Shown: positions 9,241-20,074, counted from the stretch's first letter. The stretch is DNA of 64,000 bases from Zerene cesonia (GCF_012273895.1 NC_052125.1:4278001-4342000); one strand, 5' to 3'. Numbers and translations: made by a program. Notes: generated by a model not told the origin, from the sequence alone.

Positions 9241-9947
9241 ATAAGGATGGTTGGTACTATTTAAATATTGTTATTCTCATGTTAATGTATGTATAAAAAT
9301 TATTGGATCCTATATCCCAAATAAACTCGAGTTTTCTGCAGCTGTTTGATCCAATATTATACAAAATTATGTTCGGAGTAGTTTAATCGATCTTAATATA
9401 CTTATAAATTTTACACTTGAGTAACCCAATTTATTTAAACCATCAAATACGTCGCCCAGTTTTAAAGATTTAAGCATACATACATACAGACAGACGCGGG
9501 AAGCGACTTTGTTTTATACTATTCGAAATTGTATTTGTCTTTTAAGTCGGTAAGAGTGATTCAACTATACGGTTTTTTATGTCCATAGAAGGTTGACATA
9601 GGCAACTTTGTATCGGTGAAACACTGATTACGTGAGTGGAGCCGCGTGGAGCGCTAGTATATCGATAGGGTTGCTATTCAAATGTGCTCAAGGTATAATT
9701 AATTTAAAAAACAATGTTTACTCACCAAATGAATGAGTTTCTAGAGAAATGCATTTGTAATGTACTAATGAAAACATACACTACATGTATCAGCTAGATC
9801 GGAGTAAATATACCATGTTCATGGCTGCAGGTGCAGTATGTTTGATCACGCATTTATCAGAAACGTTTAAAAAGTTTTTTACCCGTTACAGATTTGTTCC
9901 ATATACAATTATTTGCTGTATCTAGAAGTAAATTTATTTACATTATA
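9241..9947. other. Intergenic, little content
   Basis: AT-rich. It holds a short minus-strand Hel-B scrap at about 9494-9526 (AGCGACTTTGTTTTATACTA) and one TATCGATA word at 9660-9667. Nothing else can be supported. Confidence 0.6.
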
Positions 9948-10221
9948 TCATCACCATCATGCCCATATATGTTCCCACTGCTGGGACACAGGCCTCCTAT
10001 GGGTTCAAGCCATAATCACGTTGGCCAAGGGCGGGTTGGCAGATGTCACATGTCGTCGAACTTTGCTTCTTCGACTTGACGGTTTCCATGATTTCCTCCA
10101 CCGTTTCGATCTGTGCTAATGTAAGTAATATGCAGACACATTGAAAAATCAATTTATTTTTTGCTCAGTCTCAAACCCCGACCTTTTAAGTCCAAGGTCC
10201 TAACCGCTGAGCCACTGCTCT
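9948..10221 (-). repeat. SINE-S, near full length
   Basis: Reverse copy: the (ATCATC)n tail at the left, CCCATATATGTTCCCACTGC, CTTGGCCAACG-type body and, at the right, the complement of the B box and A box (GAGCCACTG). Body somewhat decayed. Confidence 0.85.
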
Positions 10222-10663
10222 GGCTTTTTAAAAGAGGCTTAATATCTGGAAAAGAACTTAGACCTAAAACAGTTCAAAGCAACCATTAGACCTAACAGAA
10301 GCTATTCAGTTGAAACAATTTTTCAGACTATAAACTTCTTAAAGTGTATTACCTAAATATTTTATACGCTGAACAATCGTAAAATGCAGGCAGAGACTGG
10401 ATTATTAACTTGTATACGTCTGGGCGTGATCGCAATACAGAGTTAATTGGAATCATAAAATGTTTATAGTAATGTAGTTTTGTTTGAAATTAAGTAGTTT
10501 TTTTTTTAACTGGCAATTATTTGCTAAAATGGCTGCTATGTTGGTAAGAAGTTGATGGGATTTTAAAGATGTTGTAGAGATCGCGTAGATATATCACAGA
10601 TAGTGTCAATATTTTGTATGAAAATAATATATTTCAAGCTTTATTTTGGTGTAATATTATATA
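10222..10663. other. Nothing recognised
   Basis: AT-rich single-copy-looking sequence; no ORF, repeat or signal I can support. Confidence 0.6.
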
Positions 10664-10829
10664 CTAGACAGACGTCCATTTAATCGGGATAAAAAGTATC
10701 TTATCACCCAAGTCATACCCAATTTGTATACCAAATTTCATCAAAATCCATTCAGTAGTTTCAGCGTGATTGACGGACAAACAACCGAACAAAGAAACTT
10801 TCATATTTATAATATTAGTGTGATTTTTT
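10664..10829 (-). mobile_element. Hel-H Helitron, 3' end missing
   Basis: Contains CACCCAAGTCATACCCAATT, TCAAAATCCATTCAGTAGTT and ends ATTTATAATATTAGTGTGA. Compare 14742-14948 and 57729-57923. Confidence 0.7.
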
Positions 10830-11637
10830 TTATTTAACTCTATATTGTATATGACAAACCAAAACACACAGAAATAATTTCACGATAACGATATAGTACA
10901 ATCGGCAAACAAACAAACATTCAATATAAACTATAATGTAACTTCTGGTGAAATTAGTTTTGAAAACTGCCCAGCAGTTTTTGAGTTTATTCGTTACAAA
11001 TATTTAATATCCTTATAGTTTGGTATATCAGAATCACTTTAATCTATTAATCGGACACAGAATCAAATTCTATAGTAAAACAACATCAAAATTGCTTCAG
11101 TAGTTTTAAAGATCAACCCCACTTACGCTAATAGATTAAAATACATACAAATTCCAAACACACCTCTAAGCAATATCGTTACCTATATACACATAAACAA
11201 ACATACAAACATATTTATACATCTACTGCTCTCGGATATCAAATTTAAATATACATAGCGAGTGTACGTGCTCACTCATTATAGTATATACAGGGTGCTT
11301 TTTTTCCAACCTTGCGAATAAAATTAATATTATTCATTTAACATTTATTATATGAAATAGACGAATGATTTATTAACCGATTCGCAATAAAGCAAAATAT
11401 TCACAATTAGATTGTATTCTTTGTGTTTTTTATCTTAGATATTTCGAAAGGTTGAAACAAATTTGATGATTGATTTTTTATTTGATAGCCTTTAGTATAC
11501 TCCCATTTAGTTGGTCTAGTTCTGATAATTTGAAGGCGCTTTAGGTTTTTATTAAACATTATTATTTAACCATTTTAAAGGGAGCAAATGGGAGATAAGT
11601 TTAAAGTGAAGCATTTATAGCCTTGTTAACACATACA
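10830..11637. other. Nothing recognised, scattered scraps
   Basis: AT-rich. Short words such as TTGCTTCAGTAGTTTTAAAG near 11090 hint at very old Helitron debris, and 11490-11560 resembles the J family. No gene. Confidence 0.5.
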
Positions 11638-11695
11638 AACTCAAACTCAAACATTTATTCATTCAATTGGACTCCCTCAGAAACACTTGAATCGT
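11638..11695 (+). repeat. Q repeat fragment
   Basis: The (AAACTC)n start followed by ATTTATTCATTCAATTGGAC and CACTTGAATCGTCA, as in the fuller copies. Confidence 0.6.
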
Positions 11696-11709
11696 CAAAA
11701 TATATCACA

Positions 11710-11927
11710 CTAGCTGCGTTCCGCGTTTCTACCCGCATAAGTCTGTATCCCGTAGGAATATCGGGATAGAAAGTATCCTATATGTTATTCCAGTTGTCCA
11801 GCTGTCTACGTATCAAATTTAATTGCAATCAGTTCAGTAATTTTTCCGTGAGAGAATAATAAGCATATATAAACATACACATACATCACATCCTTACAAA
11901 GTTCCGCATTTATAGTATTAGTTAGGA
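11710..11927 (-). mobile_element. Hel-A Helitron
   Basis: CTAGCTGCG at the left, then TAAGTCTGTATCCCGTAGGA, GTTATTCCAGTTGTCCAGCT, and the complement of the TCCTA start at the right. The hairpin is mutated (TTCCGCGTTTCTACCCGC). Confidence 0.8.
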
Positions 11928-12070
11928 TTGCTACGGTAATTAGAAACGCAGATTAAAATCCCGCAATTTATTATGTTTGAAAGTTCAATTGTTTTATACT
12001 TTTAAATATATAAGAGGTGAAACTACTATAAGTAAGAGGAAAGTTAAAATTATAACGATTTAAATGTAGT

Positions 12071-12231
12071 ATTTTCTTATGTTTGATTTTACGCGAGTAT
12101 CATACATTTAGAAATTAAAAACTTTTTAACGGATTTTAAACGCGATTTATTCATTATATTATTAAACCGACGTTTCGAACACTACAGCGAGCGTTGAGTC
12201 TCCCCGTAACCACGCTCGCTGTAAAGTGTTT
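12071..12231 (+). repeat. P repeat with terminal palindrome
   Basis: Runs from ATTTTCTTATGTTTGATTTT through AACGGATTTTAAACGCGATT to an imperfect palindrome at 12178-12231, where AACAC-TACAGCGAGCG pairs with CGCTCGCTGTAAAGTGTT. Related copies are at 29620, 31065, 31972, 53393 and 59041. Class unknown. Confidence 0.7.
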
Positions 12232-12367
12232 TCAATTTCTAGATTTAAATGTGGCTTGAAAATTCAGAACACCCTGTATACGAAAACGTCTAGAGGCGAG
12301 CTGTATCGAAAGTAACCGGCGCGGTAAGTGCTGTATTTTCTACGAAAATTATAGCATTGCGACGCGC

Positions 12368-12397
12368 TAGTGATGTGCGGGTGGGGTTTTATCGATA
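12368..12397 (+). promoter_or_regulatory. Composite TAGTGATGTRC + TATCGATA motif, copy 1
   Basis: TAGTGATGTGC at 12368 and TATCGATA at 12390, start to start 22 bases. TATCGATA matches the insect DRE core, and CATCACTA (complement) matches the Drosophila core-promoter motif 7 pattern CATCNCTA. Function here is inferred. Confidence 0.45.
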
Positions 12398-12689
12398 TTT
12401 TAGTTATTATTCTCTATCACATACGTTTTTACTTGCAAACTTGTAATATAAATGTTCAGGGTACAAACTATCATCAACTATTTAATCTTCTTTGGGGTAG
12501 AATTTATGAATTTTTTTGTGGATGCTTGCATCGTAGTTGCTACCTACATGATAAATTTCAGCACAATCGATCCAGTAGTTTGGGCTGTGCTGTGGTCAGA
12601 CTATCAAGTCACCTTTGCGCTTTATAACATATAAAGATTGTATTACGCTTACAAAGTTACTTAATTTTCATAGAGGAGGGAAAGAAAAG

Positions 12690-12798
12690 CTATCTATCTA
12701 CCAAAATTAATTGCAATCGGTTTTGTAGTTTTTGCGTGAAAGAGCAACAAACACACACATATCCTCATAAACTTTCGCATTTATAATATTAGTAGGAA
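12690..12798 (-). mobile_element. Hel-A Helitron, 5' half only
   Basis: Contains TTGCAATCGGTTTTGTAGTT, TGCGTGAAAGAGCAACAAAC and TTTATAATATTAGTAGGA, the complement of the 5' start. The 3' half is lost. Confidence 0.7.
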
Positions 12799-13095
12799 AG
12801 ATTTAAAGTGCTCTATGTTTCCTTGCTTTATTTCTTTCGATACAACAAAAGATATATAAGTGATGCCTGGAATATTATTCTAAGAGTTACATTGAAGCGG
12901 TGGTGACGGCATCTTTCATTTCAGAGATAAGTTGGTCGCACTGTACACGAATTCTCTTTTATTCGATATAATTAGTTATATTTCTTCTATCACACAATTA
13001 ACTTAATTCTCCATCGCTAGATGCAACATAAAAACTTATCGTACCCAGCACATCCCTATTATAATGGCTTTCTAAGTGCAGTCCCGACGTCATAA

Positions 13096-13150
13096 TATCG
13101 ATAATGTATCGCTAATTACAACTGTATCGATAAAGTGTTGTACATCACTA
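13096..13150 (-). promoter_or_regulatory. Composite DRE/motif-7 cluster, copy 2
   Basis: Two TATCGATA palindromes (13096-13103, 13125-13132) and CATCACTA at 13143-13150, preceded by GTA so that the complement reads TAGTGATGTAC. Start-to-start spacing on the minus strand is 18 bases. Confidence 0.5.
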
Positions 13151-13308
13151 TTTAAGGGGTGGCTTAAACATTATATTTTGTGGGATTATTTCCATGTTAT
13201 TTATTGAAGGCGTTTTAAATGTCTTAATTTAATTAATATAGTTTTAATAATTGATATTTCTTTTGCTCTTCTTATGGTGACCAATCTGAATAGCGACTAA
13301 CTTTTACT

Positions 13309-13517
13309 TTTAAAAGAGAGAGAACTTTGTATTTCAAAGAGCAACTACAGAGTTTGTTGCCGTCTCTTCTCTGTAGAAACTGCTTCCGAACCGGTGGTAA
13401 ATGTTAAAACTGTGTTATGACGATTCAAAAGTGCTTCTATAAGAAGTCTAATTGAATAAATAGATGTTTGAGTTTGAGTATGAGTTTGAGTTTGAGTTTG
13501 AGTTTGAGTTAGAGTTT
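13309..13517 (-). repeat. Q repeat with (GAGTTT)n microsatellite
   Basis: Reverse copy: AAAGAGCAACTACAGAGTTT, GGTGGTAAATGTTAAAACTG, AAAAGTGCTTCTATAAGAAG, then a perfect-looking (GAGTTT)n run at about 13468-13517. Confidence 0.85.
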
Positions 13518-14107
13518 AAGGAGATTTGCTCCTGTATGCCCTTTCCATTTTGTATATCATCATCATTCGATAGACATGGTGGTTCACCTAATAGATGATG
13601 AAATAATAAGATTATTATTCCATCATGCAATACATTCCAAACTTCATCGAAATCAATTTATCCGTTGCGATACCACATACATATTTTTCTTTCAAAATTT
13701 TGAATGTCAGAAACATAAATAAAACAGTATAACCCTATCAAATAATTACAATTTTAATCAAAATCAACCAAGCAGATTTCGTTTAAAAGTCGAACAATCG
13801 AAAAAATTATTTACTACAGAGCGCAGACAGAGCCACGGTAAACAGTATGTATTACTAAATATAGGAAGATTTAAAATAAAAGTTAAGAACAGTCGTTAAA
13901 GTGCTTACCCAATGAATTACATTAAATAAGATACAGCGTTTGCCGAGTTTTTATTGTTCTTGTAATCAAACTTTTGGACGCATGTGGTTTTTGTGTTTAA
14001 ATTGATATTGCTTTTTGTGTATTGACTGGCTGTGGCCTGCGGTGTCACCTGCTTTAAAAGTACGGACAAAAACTATCATTCTCTAGTTTAAAAATTCAAA
14101 TCAATCA
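13518..14107. other. Nothing recognised
   Basis: AT-rich; only a scrap near 13815-13850 (AGACAGAGCCACGGTAAACA) resembles a decayed Helitron 3' end that recurs at 14462-14485. Confidence 0.5.
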
Positions 14108-14426
14108 TCCTATTAATATTATAAACGTGAAAGTTTGTAGTATAGATGTATGTATGGATGTTTAAAAACAAAAACTACTGAACCGATTGCAATTAAATTT
14201 GGTACGTAGACAGCTGGACAAATGGAATAACACATAGGTAACTTTTTATTCCGATAATATAAAACAAAATCGCTTTCTTTGTCTATACATAGTATGCTTA
14301 AATCTTTAAAACTACGCAACAGATTTTAATGGGGTTTTTTAATAGATTCAAGAGGTTTATATCTATAATAACATCCATATAACAATTCAGAATTTAACGC
14401 GTGGCGAAGCCGTGGGCGAAAGCTAG
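14108..14426 (+). mobile_element. Chimeric Helitron: Hel-A front, Hel-B end
   Basis: Starts TCCTATTAATATTATAAACG (Hel-A) and follows Hel-A through GTAACTTTTTATTCCGATA at about 14259. It then switches to Hel-B (ATATAAAACAAAATCGCTTT) and ends GGCGAAGCCGTGGGCGAAAGCTAG. The join could be a nested insertion whose outer right part was lost, or a true chimeric element. Confidence 0.7.
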
Positions 14427-14741
14427 TATGTCTAGTAATCTTATATGCTTTATCGTACCCAGACGGAGCCAAGGTAAACAGCTAGTTTGCACACAGATAG
14501 TGTCGAAATTGTTTTATCCCCGTACTGAAATGGGCTCGCAGTTTGTTTACGACCCTGGGTGTGGGTAGCTAAATATTTTAACACAACTTTATTGTCGCGG
14601 ATCGATGCGGCCTTTCGTTTGCCTGACTTTTACGAGAAAAGTAGGGTGATGTTATTAGTTTTTAATATTAATTAAGCTAGTGTACTAATCTATGACAATA
14701 TACCAAACTAGTGGTCCCCTGGTACGTATATAGCCTAATAG

Positions 14742-15001
14742 ATGCTCGTCCCGGCTTCCCCCGGATATCAAAAGCGAAAATGCTCCAGGATTAAAATACT
14801 TTTTATCTGGATTTTAGAGGATACTTCCTATCACCCAAGTCAGCTCATAGCCTGTCTGCATACCAAATTTCAACAAAATTCGTTTTGTCTTTTCAGCGTA
14901 ATTGACGGACAAACATTCAAACAAAGTATGTTTGTTATAAAGTATTGAGGGAGAATTTAGGCTTTATATGTACCACGGGCGAAGCCGGGGCGGACAGTTA
15001 G
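14742..15001. mobile_element. Two Helitron fragments back to back
   Basis: 14742-14940 is a minus-strand Hel-H copy (CGTCCCGGCTTCCCCCGGAT at its left; TATCACCCAAGTCAGCTCAT inside). 14965-15001 is a plus-strand 3' end (TACCACGGGCGAAGCCGGGG, then GGACAGTTAG). Confidence 0.6.
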
Positions 15002-15089
15002 TTTGTAATAATTACGGAAAAATTGCCTGTCCACATTACACAATTACACCCTGTATAGTGATAAAACCAACCAGTCAATTGTTTTAATT

Positions 15090-15115
15090 TAGAATAGAAT
15101 AGAATAGAAAACATT
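15090..15115. repeat. (GAATA)n-like microsatellite
   Basis: AGAATAGAATAGAATAGAAA; a complementary (TTCTA)n run lies at 17586-17632. Confidence 0.8.
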
Positions 15116-15194
15116 TATTTCCAAAAAATGACATAAAACAGTGGATCAGACAGACAGGATTCTTATAACTAAAAACATGTAAATAGGTATAACA

Positions 15195-15304
15195 TCCTAC
15201 TAATATTATAAAGGCGAAAGTTTGTAAGGATCTGTGTGTGTTTGTTGCTCTTTCACGCAAAAATTACTGAACCGATTTCAATGAAATTTGGTACGTATAC
15301 AGCG
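15195..15304 (+). mobile_element. Hel-A Helitron, 5' half
   Basis: Starts TCCTACTAATATTATAAAGG with a GTGTGTGT run and TTTCACGCAAAAATTACTGA, and breaks off after TTTGGTACGTATACAGC. The adjoining sequence to 15600 shows only a P scrap at 15496-15545. Confidence 0.75.
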
Positions 15305-15609
15305 TTTGAAGTTTGATAATTCCAGCTCATCAGCTTAGGATTATGACCAAAATCTTAAAATTTTACGCACACATGAAACAATTTCGACATTTTTATGAAC
15401 ATAAATTTAGTTGCGAAGTGTAAATATATGTTAATGAATTGTTAAGGTAATTCTGTAATCTCGTTTAATCGTAATAATCTTGTGCAAATTTAAGATTAAC
15501 GGATTTTAAACACGATTTTTTCATTTTATTATTTAACCCGACGTGTGAACTGAATAACTCTGTGGATGTTCAACGGATTGACGTGATCATTTTTACATTT
15601 TATAGGGAA

Positions 15610-15812
15610 CTAGCTGCACCCGCGGCTTCACCCGCATAAGTCTGTATCCCGAAGGAATATCGGGATAAAAAGTTGCCTATATGTTATTCCAGTTGTCCAG
15701 CTGTCTACGTAGCAAATTTCATTTCAATCGGTACAGTAGTTTTTACGTGAAACGTAACAAACACACACACACACATCCTTACAAACTTTTGCATTTATAA
15801 TATTAAGTAGGA
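15610..15812 (-). mobile_element. Hel-A Helitron, full length
   Basis: CTAGCTGCACCCGCGGCTTC at the left, AACACACACACACACACATC inside, ATTTATAATATTAAGTAGGA at the right. Confidence 0.85.
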
Positions 15813-16021
15813 TTGTTATCATTTGGACCCTAGAATGTATTGATGACCTTTTTATGGCAAATAATTATCGGAGAAACTAATAATTTTGTCACAGAATTCT
15901 GTCTTTTGATTGTTTATTCTTGCAAATTCTTGTTAAATGGGTTGTTAGTTTAAATTTGAAAACATTTGTGACACATATATATTTTTGAATAACAATAAAT
16001 TTATTTTAGTTTATATAGTAC

Positions 16022-16234
16022 TAGCAAACCCGGCGAACTCCGTTTCGCCACCAGATGGCTGTATGTGAAAAATTATTTTCCCGCTTTTTTGTTCAAATTT
16101 TTCCTGAATTTTCTTTGCTATAAACCTCACGGAGCCCAAGATCTTTCCAACGAATGCAAAACCGTGGAAATCGGTTCCTGCGTTCTGGAGTTATAGCGTC
16201 AGGAAGGAAAACCCGACTTATTTTTATATAGTAG
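16022..16234 (-). mobile_element. Hel-C Helitron-like element
   Basis: CTAGCAAACCCGGCGAACTC with CGTTTCGCCACCAGATGG at the left (complement of a 3' end), and AAAACCCGACTTATTTTTAT near the right edge. Only one copy in this window. The 5' TC is not clear, so the class is tentative. Confidence 0.55.
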
Positions 16235-16603
16235 ATTAGTTTATTTTTCAATACGAATGATAGTTAACCAGCAGTTACATTTCGAGTTGGCAGACACCTC
16301 TTGGTAACTGACTACGATTAACAAACAAACAAACAGTTTAAAATGTATTGTAAACTTGTCAACGGTTAGGTAAATACAGAGTAACTTGACAATGGAAAAT
16401 CTAGGCTTTGTCATTTAGATAATAGCGTAGTTTTATCTTATATATATGTATAGTTGGGCCACGCCCTTTGATGTGGGTGGGCGGGGCGCTACTTGGGCGG
16501 AGTGTATGCTAACGATGTCTAAAATTCTTGGATGTGTTACATTTTTATTATAAAGTAGCTTTCTGGCAGCGGATTCAACCGCGTGGTCGCGGGTAGTCAA
16601 GCA
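16235..16603. other. Nothing recognised
   Basis: AT-rich up to about 16440, then a G+C-richer stretch (GCCACGCCC...GGGCGGGGCGC) without an ORF or repeat match in the window. Confidence 0.5.
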
Positions 16604-16908
16604 CATCATCATCATCATCAACAGCCCATATATGTTCCCACAGCTGGGACACAGGCCTCCTATGAGGGTTCAGGCCATAATCCACCACGCTGGCCAAGTG
16701 CGGGTTGGCAGATGTCACATGTCGTCGAACTTTTATTTTTTTTAATTCTTGGACATGTCGGTTTCCTCACGATGTTTTCCTTCACCGTTTAAGCAGTGGT
16801 GATGTTATCCACATGCGCAGATAAATTGAAAAATCTATTTATTTCCTGCACGCTCGCCCGGTCTCGAACCCCGACTTATCGATTTTGAAGTCCGAGGTTC
16901 TCACCACT
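16604..16908 (-). repeat. SINE-S, near full length
   Basis: Tail (CATCAT)n, CCCATATATGTTCCCACAGC, ACCACGCTGGCCAAGTGCGG, and at the right GAACCCCGACTTATCG plus GTTCTCACCACTGAG, the complement of the B and A boxes. Confidence 0.9.
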
Positions 16909-17185
16909 GAGTCAAGCACGCTTGGCACGAATTGGGCCACAGAACACCGGCGTGAAATAGTAGCATACTACTGTGTTTCGTTCGGTGAGTGGGGGAGTCA
17001 TATACCATACCTTCCCAGTTGTATCCTGTTTTCCTCTCGCCAATCCTTTTTAAATCCATCTCCTATTTAAAATCGGCAATCCATTTGTAAAGACCTTACG
17101 GATCTCCAAATGTCCATGGGCGATGGTAGCTCTTACCACCAGGCGTCTTACTAGCTCCATTGTCGACGATAACTTAAAAAGACAC
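16909..17185 (-). repeat. M repeat, near full length
   Basis: Reverse copy of the M family abutting the SINE: AGCACGCTTGGCACGAATTG at its left is the complement of the M 3' end, and CTAGCTCCATTGTCGACGAT at its right is the complement of the M start. Fuller copy at 34496-34822. Confidence 0.75.
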
Positions 17186-17231
17186 AATAGGGAATTAACA
17201 GTTGTCTTGTGACCTATCGCATTTTTAGTAC

Positions 17232-17242
17232 AGCGCCATCTA
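17232..17242 (-). promoter_or_regulatory. CTCF-like site 1
   Basis: AGCGCCATCTA, complement TAGATGGCGCT, matching the insect CTCF core AGATGGCGC. Binding is inferred. Confidence 0.35.
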
Positions 17243-17261
17243 TGGGAATTTATAGATTTCG

Positions 17262-17345
17262 TAGTGTTCAGTAGCTTTTGCGTGAAAGAGTAACAAACAT
17301 ACATACACACACTTACATCCACCTTCACAAAGTTTCACACTTATT
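17262..17345 (-). mobile_element. Hel-A Helitron fragment
   Basis: TTCAGTAGCTTTTGCGTGAA, GAGTAACAAACATACATACA and CACAAAGTTTCACACTTATT match the 5' half of Hel-A. Confidence 0.65.
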
Positions 17346-17424
17346 ATGTTTGTAGTATACTATTCTCCATCTTTTATGTTGTGAACCTTAGTTTCTTGAA
17401 ATAAACGATATTCTGTTCAATCCT

Positions 17425-17576
17425 ACTAATCGTCCCGGCTTCGCCCGTGGTGCATATATAGCCTATGTCACTCAGTAAAGTTGCTTCAAATAATGAAAGA
17501 ACTTTTAAAATCGGTCCTTTCGTTCTCACGTGATGGCGTGACCAAGGGTAATGGGGATTCATTTTTGTATATTTAG
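17425..17576 (-). mobile_element. Hel-D-like Helitron fragment
   Basis: CGTCCCGGCTTCGCCCGTGG at the left, AAAATCGGTCCTTTCGTTCT and CACGTGATGGCGTGACCAAG inside, ATTCATTTTTGTATATTTAG at the right. Confidence 0.65.
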
Positions 17577-17816
17577 ATAAATCCGTTCTGTTCTATTCTA
17601 TGCTATTCCATTCTATTCTATTGCATTCTAAAAAAGTGTCACTTGAAGTGTAGATGTCGCTGTTTATAACTTGTCAAACCGTGTTGAGCCTCGCCTTTTT
17701 GTCCTTTGTAGCATTCTATTTTTAAAATGTTTTTACATTCTGACGAATAAGTGTTTCGCTTCTATGACTTTTCTCCCGCGGTTGCCTGGTAGAGATCACT
17801 GTTTGCACAAAGTTTG

Positions 17817-17990
17817 CTTGTCTGGATGTTTGTTCAAACTACTGAACGGATTTCGATGAAATTTGGTATACAGTCTGGGTATGAGCTGACTTGGATGACG
17901 ATAGGATAGTTTTTATCCCGATTAAATGCTATATAGGGATAGAATAGGAATCTTCATATCCGGGCGGAGCCGGGGCGAGCGTCTACTAAG
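17817..17990 (+). mobile_element. Hel-H Helitron
   Basis: Contains CTACTGAACGGATTTCGATG, GTATGAGCTGACTTGGATGA and ends CCGGGCGGAGCCGGGGCGAG; the final CTAG is decayed (GCGTCTAC). Confidence 0.65.
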
Positions 17991-18109
17991 CAATAGCATT
18001 GAAATCTGAAAGATCATGATAAGCGTTCAACAACTCGCAGTCAGCTCGATTAACAGCGATTTCTTTTTAAACCGAGTTTATAAGTAGCTTTTAATTTATA
18101 TCACTACAT

Positions 18110-18465
18110 AGTATAAAACAAAGTCGCTTTCTCTGTTTGTCCTTATGTTCCTATGTATGCTTAAATTTTTAATACTACACAAAAGAATTAGATGGTATTT
18201 TTGTAATAGATAGAGCGATTCAAGAGGAAAGTTTTTACGTATTACTAGGAATATCGGGATAAAAAGTTGCCTATATGTTATTTCAGTTGTCCAGCTGTCT
18301 ACGTAGCAAATATCATTGCAATCGGTTCAGTAGTTTTTGCGTGAAGGAGCAACAAACACAAACACTTCCTTACAAACTTTCGCATTTATCATATTAGTAG
18401 GATATGATCCATAGGATAACATCTATTAAACTGCTTCGAATTCAACGCGTGCAAAGCCGCTAGCT
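18110..18465 (+). mobile_element. Hel-B interrupted by a reversed Hel-A
   Basis: Hel-B starts at TATAAAACAAAGTCGCTTTC (about 18112) and runs to AAAGTTTTTACGTATTAC. From about 18247 to 18403 a minus-strand Hel-A (TAGGAATATCGGGATAAAAA to ATTAGTAGGA) intervenes. Hel-B then resumes with AACATCTATTAAACTGCTTC and ends near ACGCGTGCAAAGCCGCTAG. Confidence 0.8.
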
Positions 18466-18675
18466 AGAGCTACTCATTGTCATCACCAGCCTATATAATT
18501 TCCCACTAAAATAGGAACCTATTAATAAGACCTCGTTGTACGTCTATCTATCTATCTGTACGTCCGCGTCCGTCTATACCCAGTTTGTATATCAGAACCG
18601 TGATAGTTAAACATTTAAAATTATTAGATTTGATCTATTTCTGTTGCCGATATAACAACAGATAAAAAAAAATCT

Positions 18676-18782
18676 AAGTTAAGCAACACTTGGCACGGTC
18701 ACAAATTGGATGGGTAACCAATGTTCCTGCAGTGGCTCTTCGGCTTACTTACCTCAGCCCGACACGCACTTGACCGTTTTTT
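18676..18782 (+). ncRNA. 5S-rRNA-like fragment, probably an element
   Basis: GTTAAGCAACACTTGGCACG, then GTCACAAATTGGATGGGTAA resembles the internal control region of 5S rRNA (AAGCARCRTYGGGC ... GGATGGGNGACC), with several changes. The 5' third of 5S is missing and the downstream part does not fit. I read it as a 5S-derived repeat or pseudogene, not a working 5S gene. Confidence 0.45.
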
Positions 18783-19017
18783 TTATTTCAGAATAGAACA
18801 TCCATTAAGCAACTACATCCATAGCTTCGTAATCCATGACCCCCAGTGGGCGTGTGCTAAGGCAATTGGCTAGAAGTGGAAAAATCAATATTTTGCAGAC
18901 TGCGGCCTTCATATTATGAATATTTGAAAAACATGCGCTTTTTTTGCGTATTGCCTTCGCTGGAAGTTACATCTGATGATGCATGAATTCATATGTAACA
19001 TGTACCTTGACCACTTG

Positions 19018-19131
19018 TTATCCAGCTATCTACGTACCAAATTTCATTGCAATCGGTTCAGTAGTTTTTGCGTGAAAGAGCAACAAACACACACATCCTT
19101 ACAAACTTTCGCATTTATAATATCAGTAGGA
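19018..19131 (-). mobile_element. Hel-A Helitron, 5' half
   Basis: TATCCAGCTATCTACGTACC, TGCAATCGGTTCAGTAGTTT and TTTATAATATCAGTAGGA. The region 18783-19017 before it holds nothing recognised. Confidence 0.75.
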
Positions 19132-19339
19132 TAAGTATCTCTAAATATATCTTCTATATGTGCGAGTGAAGATGTTATCTGTACTTATACTAATGGATAG
19201 CGCTAATCGTTGATTGTGAAATGCAAGATAATAGATTGATTTGATATAACTACCGAAGATAGCAATATTATCTCAGATACAACGGCCATAAATATTTATA
19301 TCCGGCTGAAACCATCGCACGTTGCGCCAACAAATAAAA

Positions 19340-19490
19340 TAAATTTAGAAGCCAGGGGTGGCAAGCAGCTACCTTCTTCGAGGAAAAATACATATACATA
19401 ATACCAATTGTCATAGTTACCGGTCCAGTAGTTTTGAGTTCATCAATGACATACACACATTAATTTTTATATATAGATAGTTGTAGCGCA
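19340..19490 (-). repeat. Unclassified short element
   Basis: GGGGTGGCAAGCAGCTACCT, TTACCGGTCCAGTAGTTTTG, GTTCATCAATGACATACACA and an end ATTTTTATATATAGAT like that of Hel-D. Likely another Helitron-like relic; only copy here. Confidence 0.4.
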
Positions 19491-19762
19491 GCCCTTCGTT
19501 GATTTTCTTTGACAGACAGACATAAGAGTTAGTGCATCGAGATAAAAAGAGTGCGTTAATAATAACATTACATTTCCAGACATATTAATCCAAACAACAA
19601 ACGTGTTTATTAGCTGTTAACTCCATTGAGTACAACTGGAATACAAATGAGTATTTTTTACATTCTCGGAGTTTTTATGTGCATATTTCTTTCGAATTAT
19701 TTACTTTTTAACCAAATTATAATAAGGAAGTACTCAATTTTTTGTGTTTGTTACCTTGTACC

Positions 19763-20074
19763 TTTTGACGTGACAACGTCTTAAATTAGGTTGCGGCTCG
19801 GAGTCACTCATGAAAAAGTGTAACGCCCGGTAACGTTACGATGAGTCACCGAACTATGATCGGTCCGCCGCGCGCGCAGCACTAGAGAATTAGGCGCATT
19901 GAATCGGCGCGTGCTTGTGTCTCTGTCTCTGTCTTTTTAGTAAACAAAATATATTTTCCATAGTTAAAATTTGTGCAATTCTTATTTTCATTCAATTCCT
20001 TGTTCCTATTGTGCAATTTAATAATATTCATATCAATAAATATTCTATCGAGAAAAAGACGTTGTCACGTAAAA
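19763..20074. mobile_element. MITE-like element with 19-bp terminal inverted repeats
   Basis: Left end TTTTGACGTGACAACGTCTT (19763-19782) and right end AAGACGTTGTCACGTAAAA (20056-20074) are reverse complements except one base. The interior is G+C-richer on the left, includes the palindrome GGTAACGTTACG, and has no transposase ORF. It is flanked by a direct duplication of about 33 bases (19725-19757 and 20140-20172, AAGGAAGT...GTTACCT) that may belong to an older J repeat. Confidence 0.65.
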
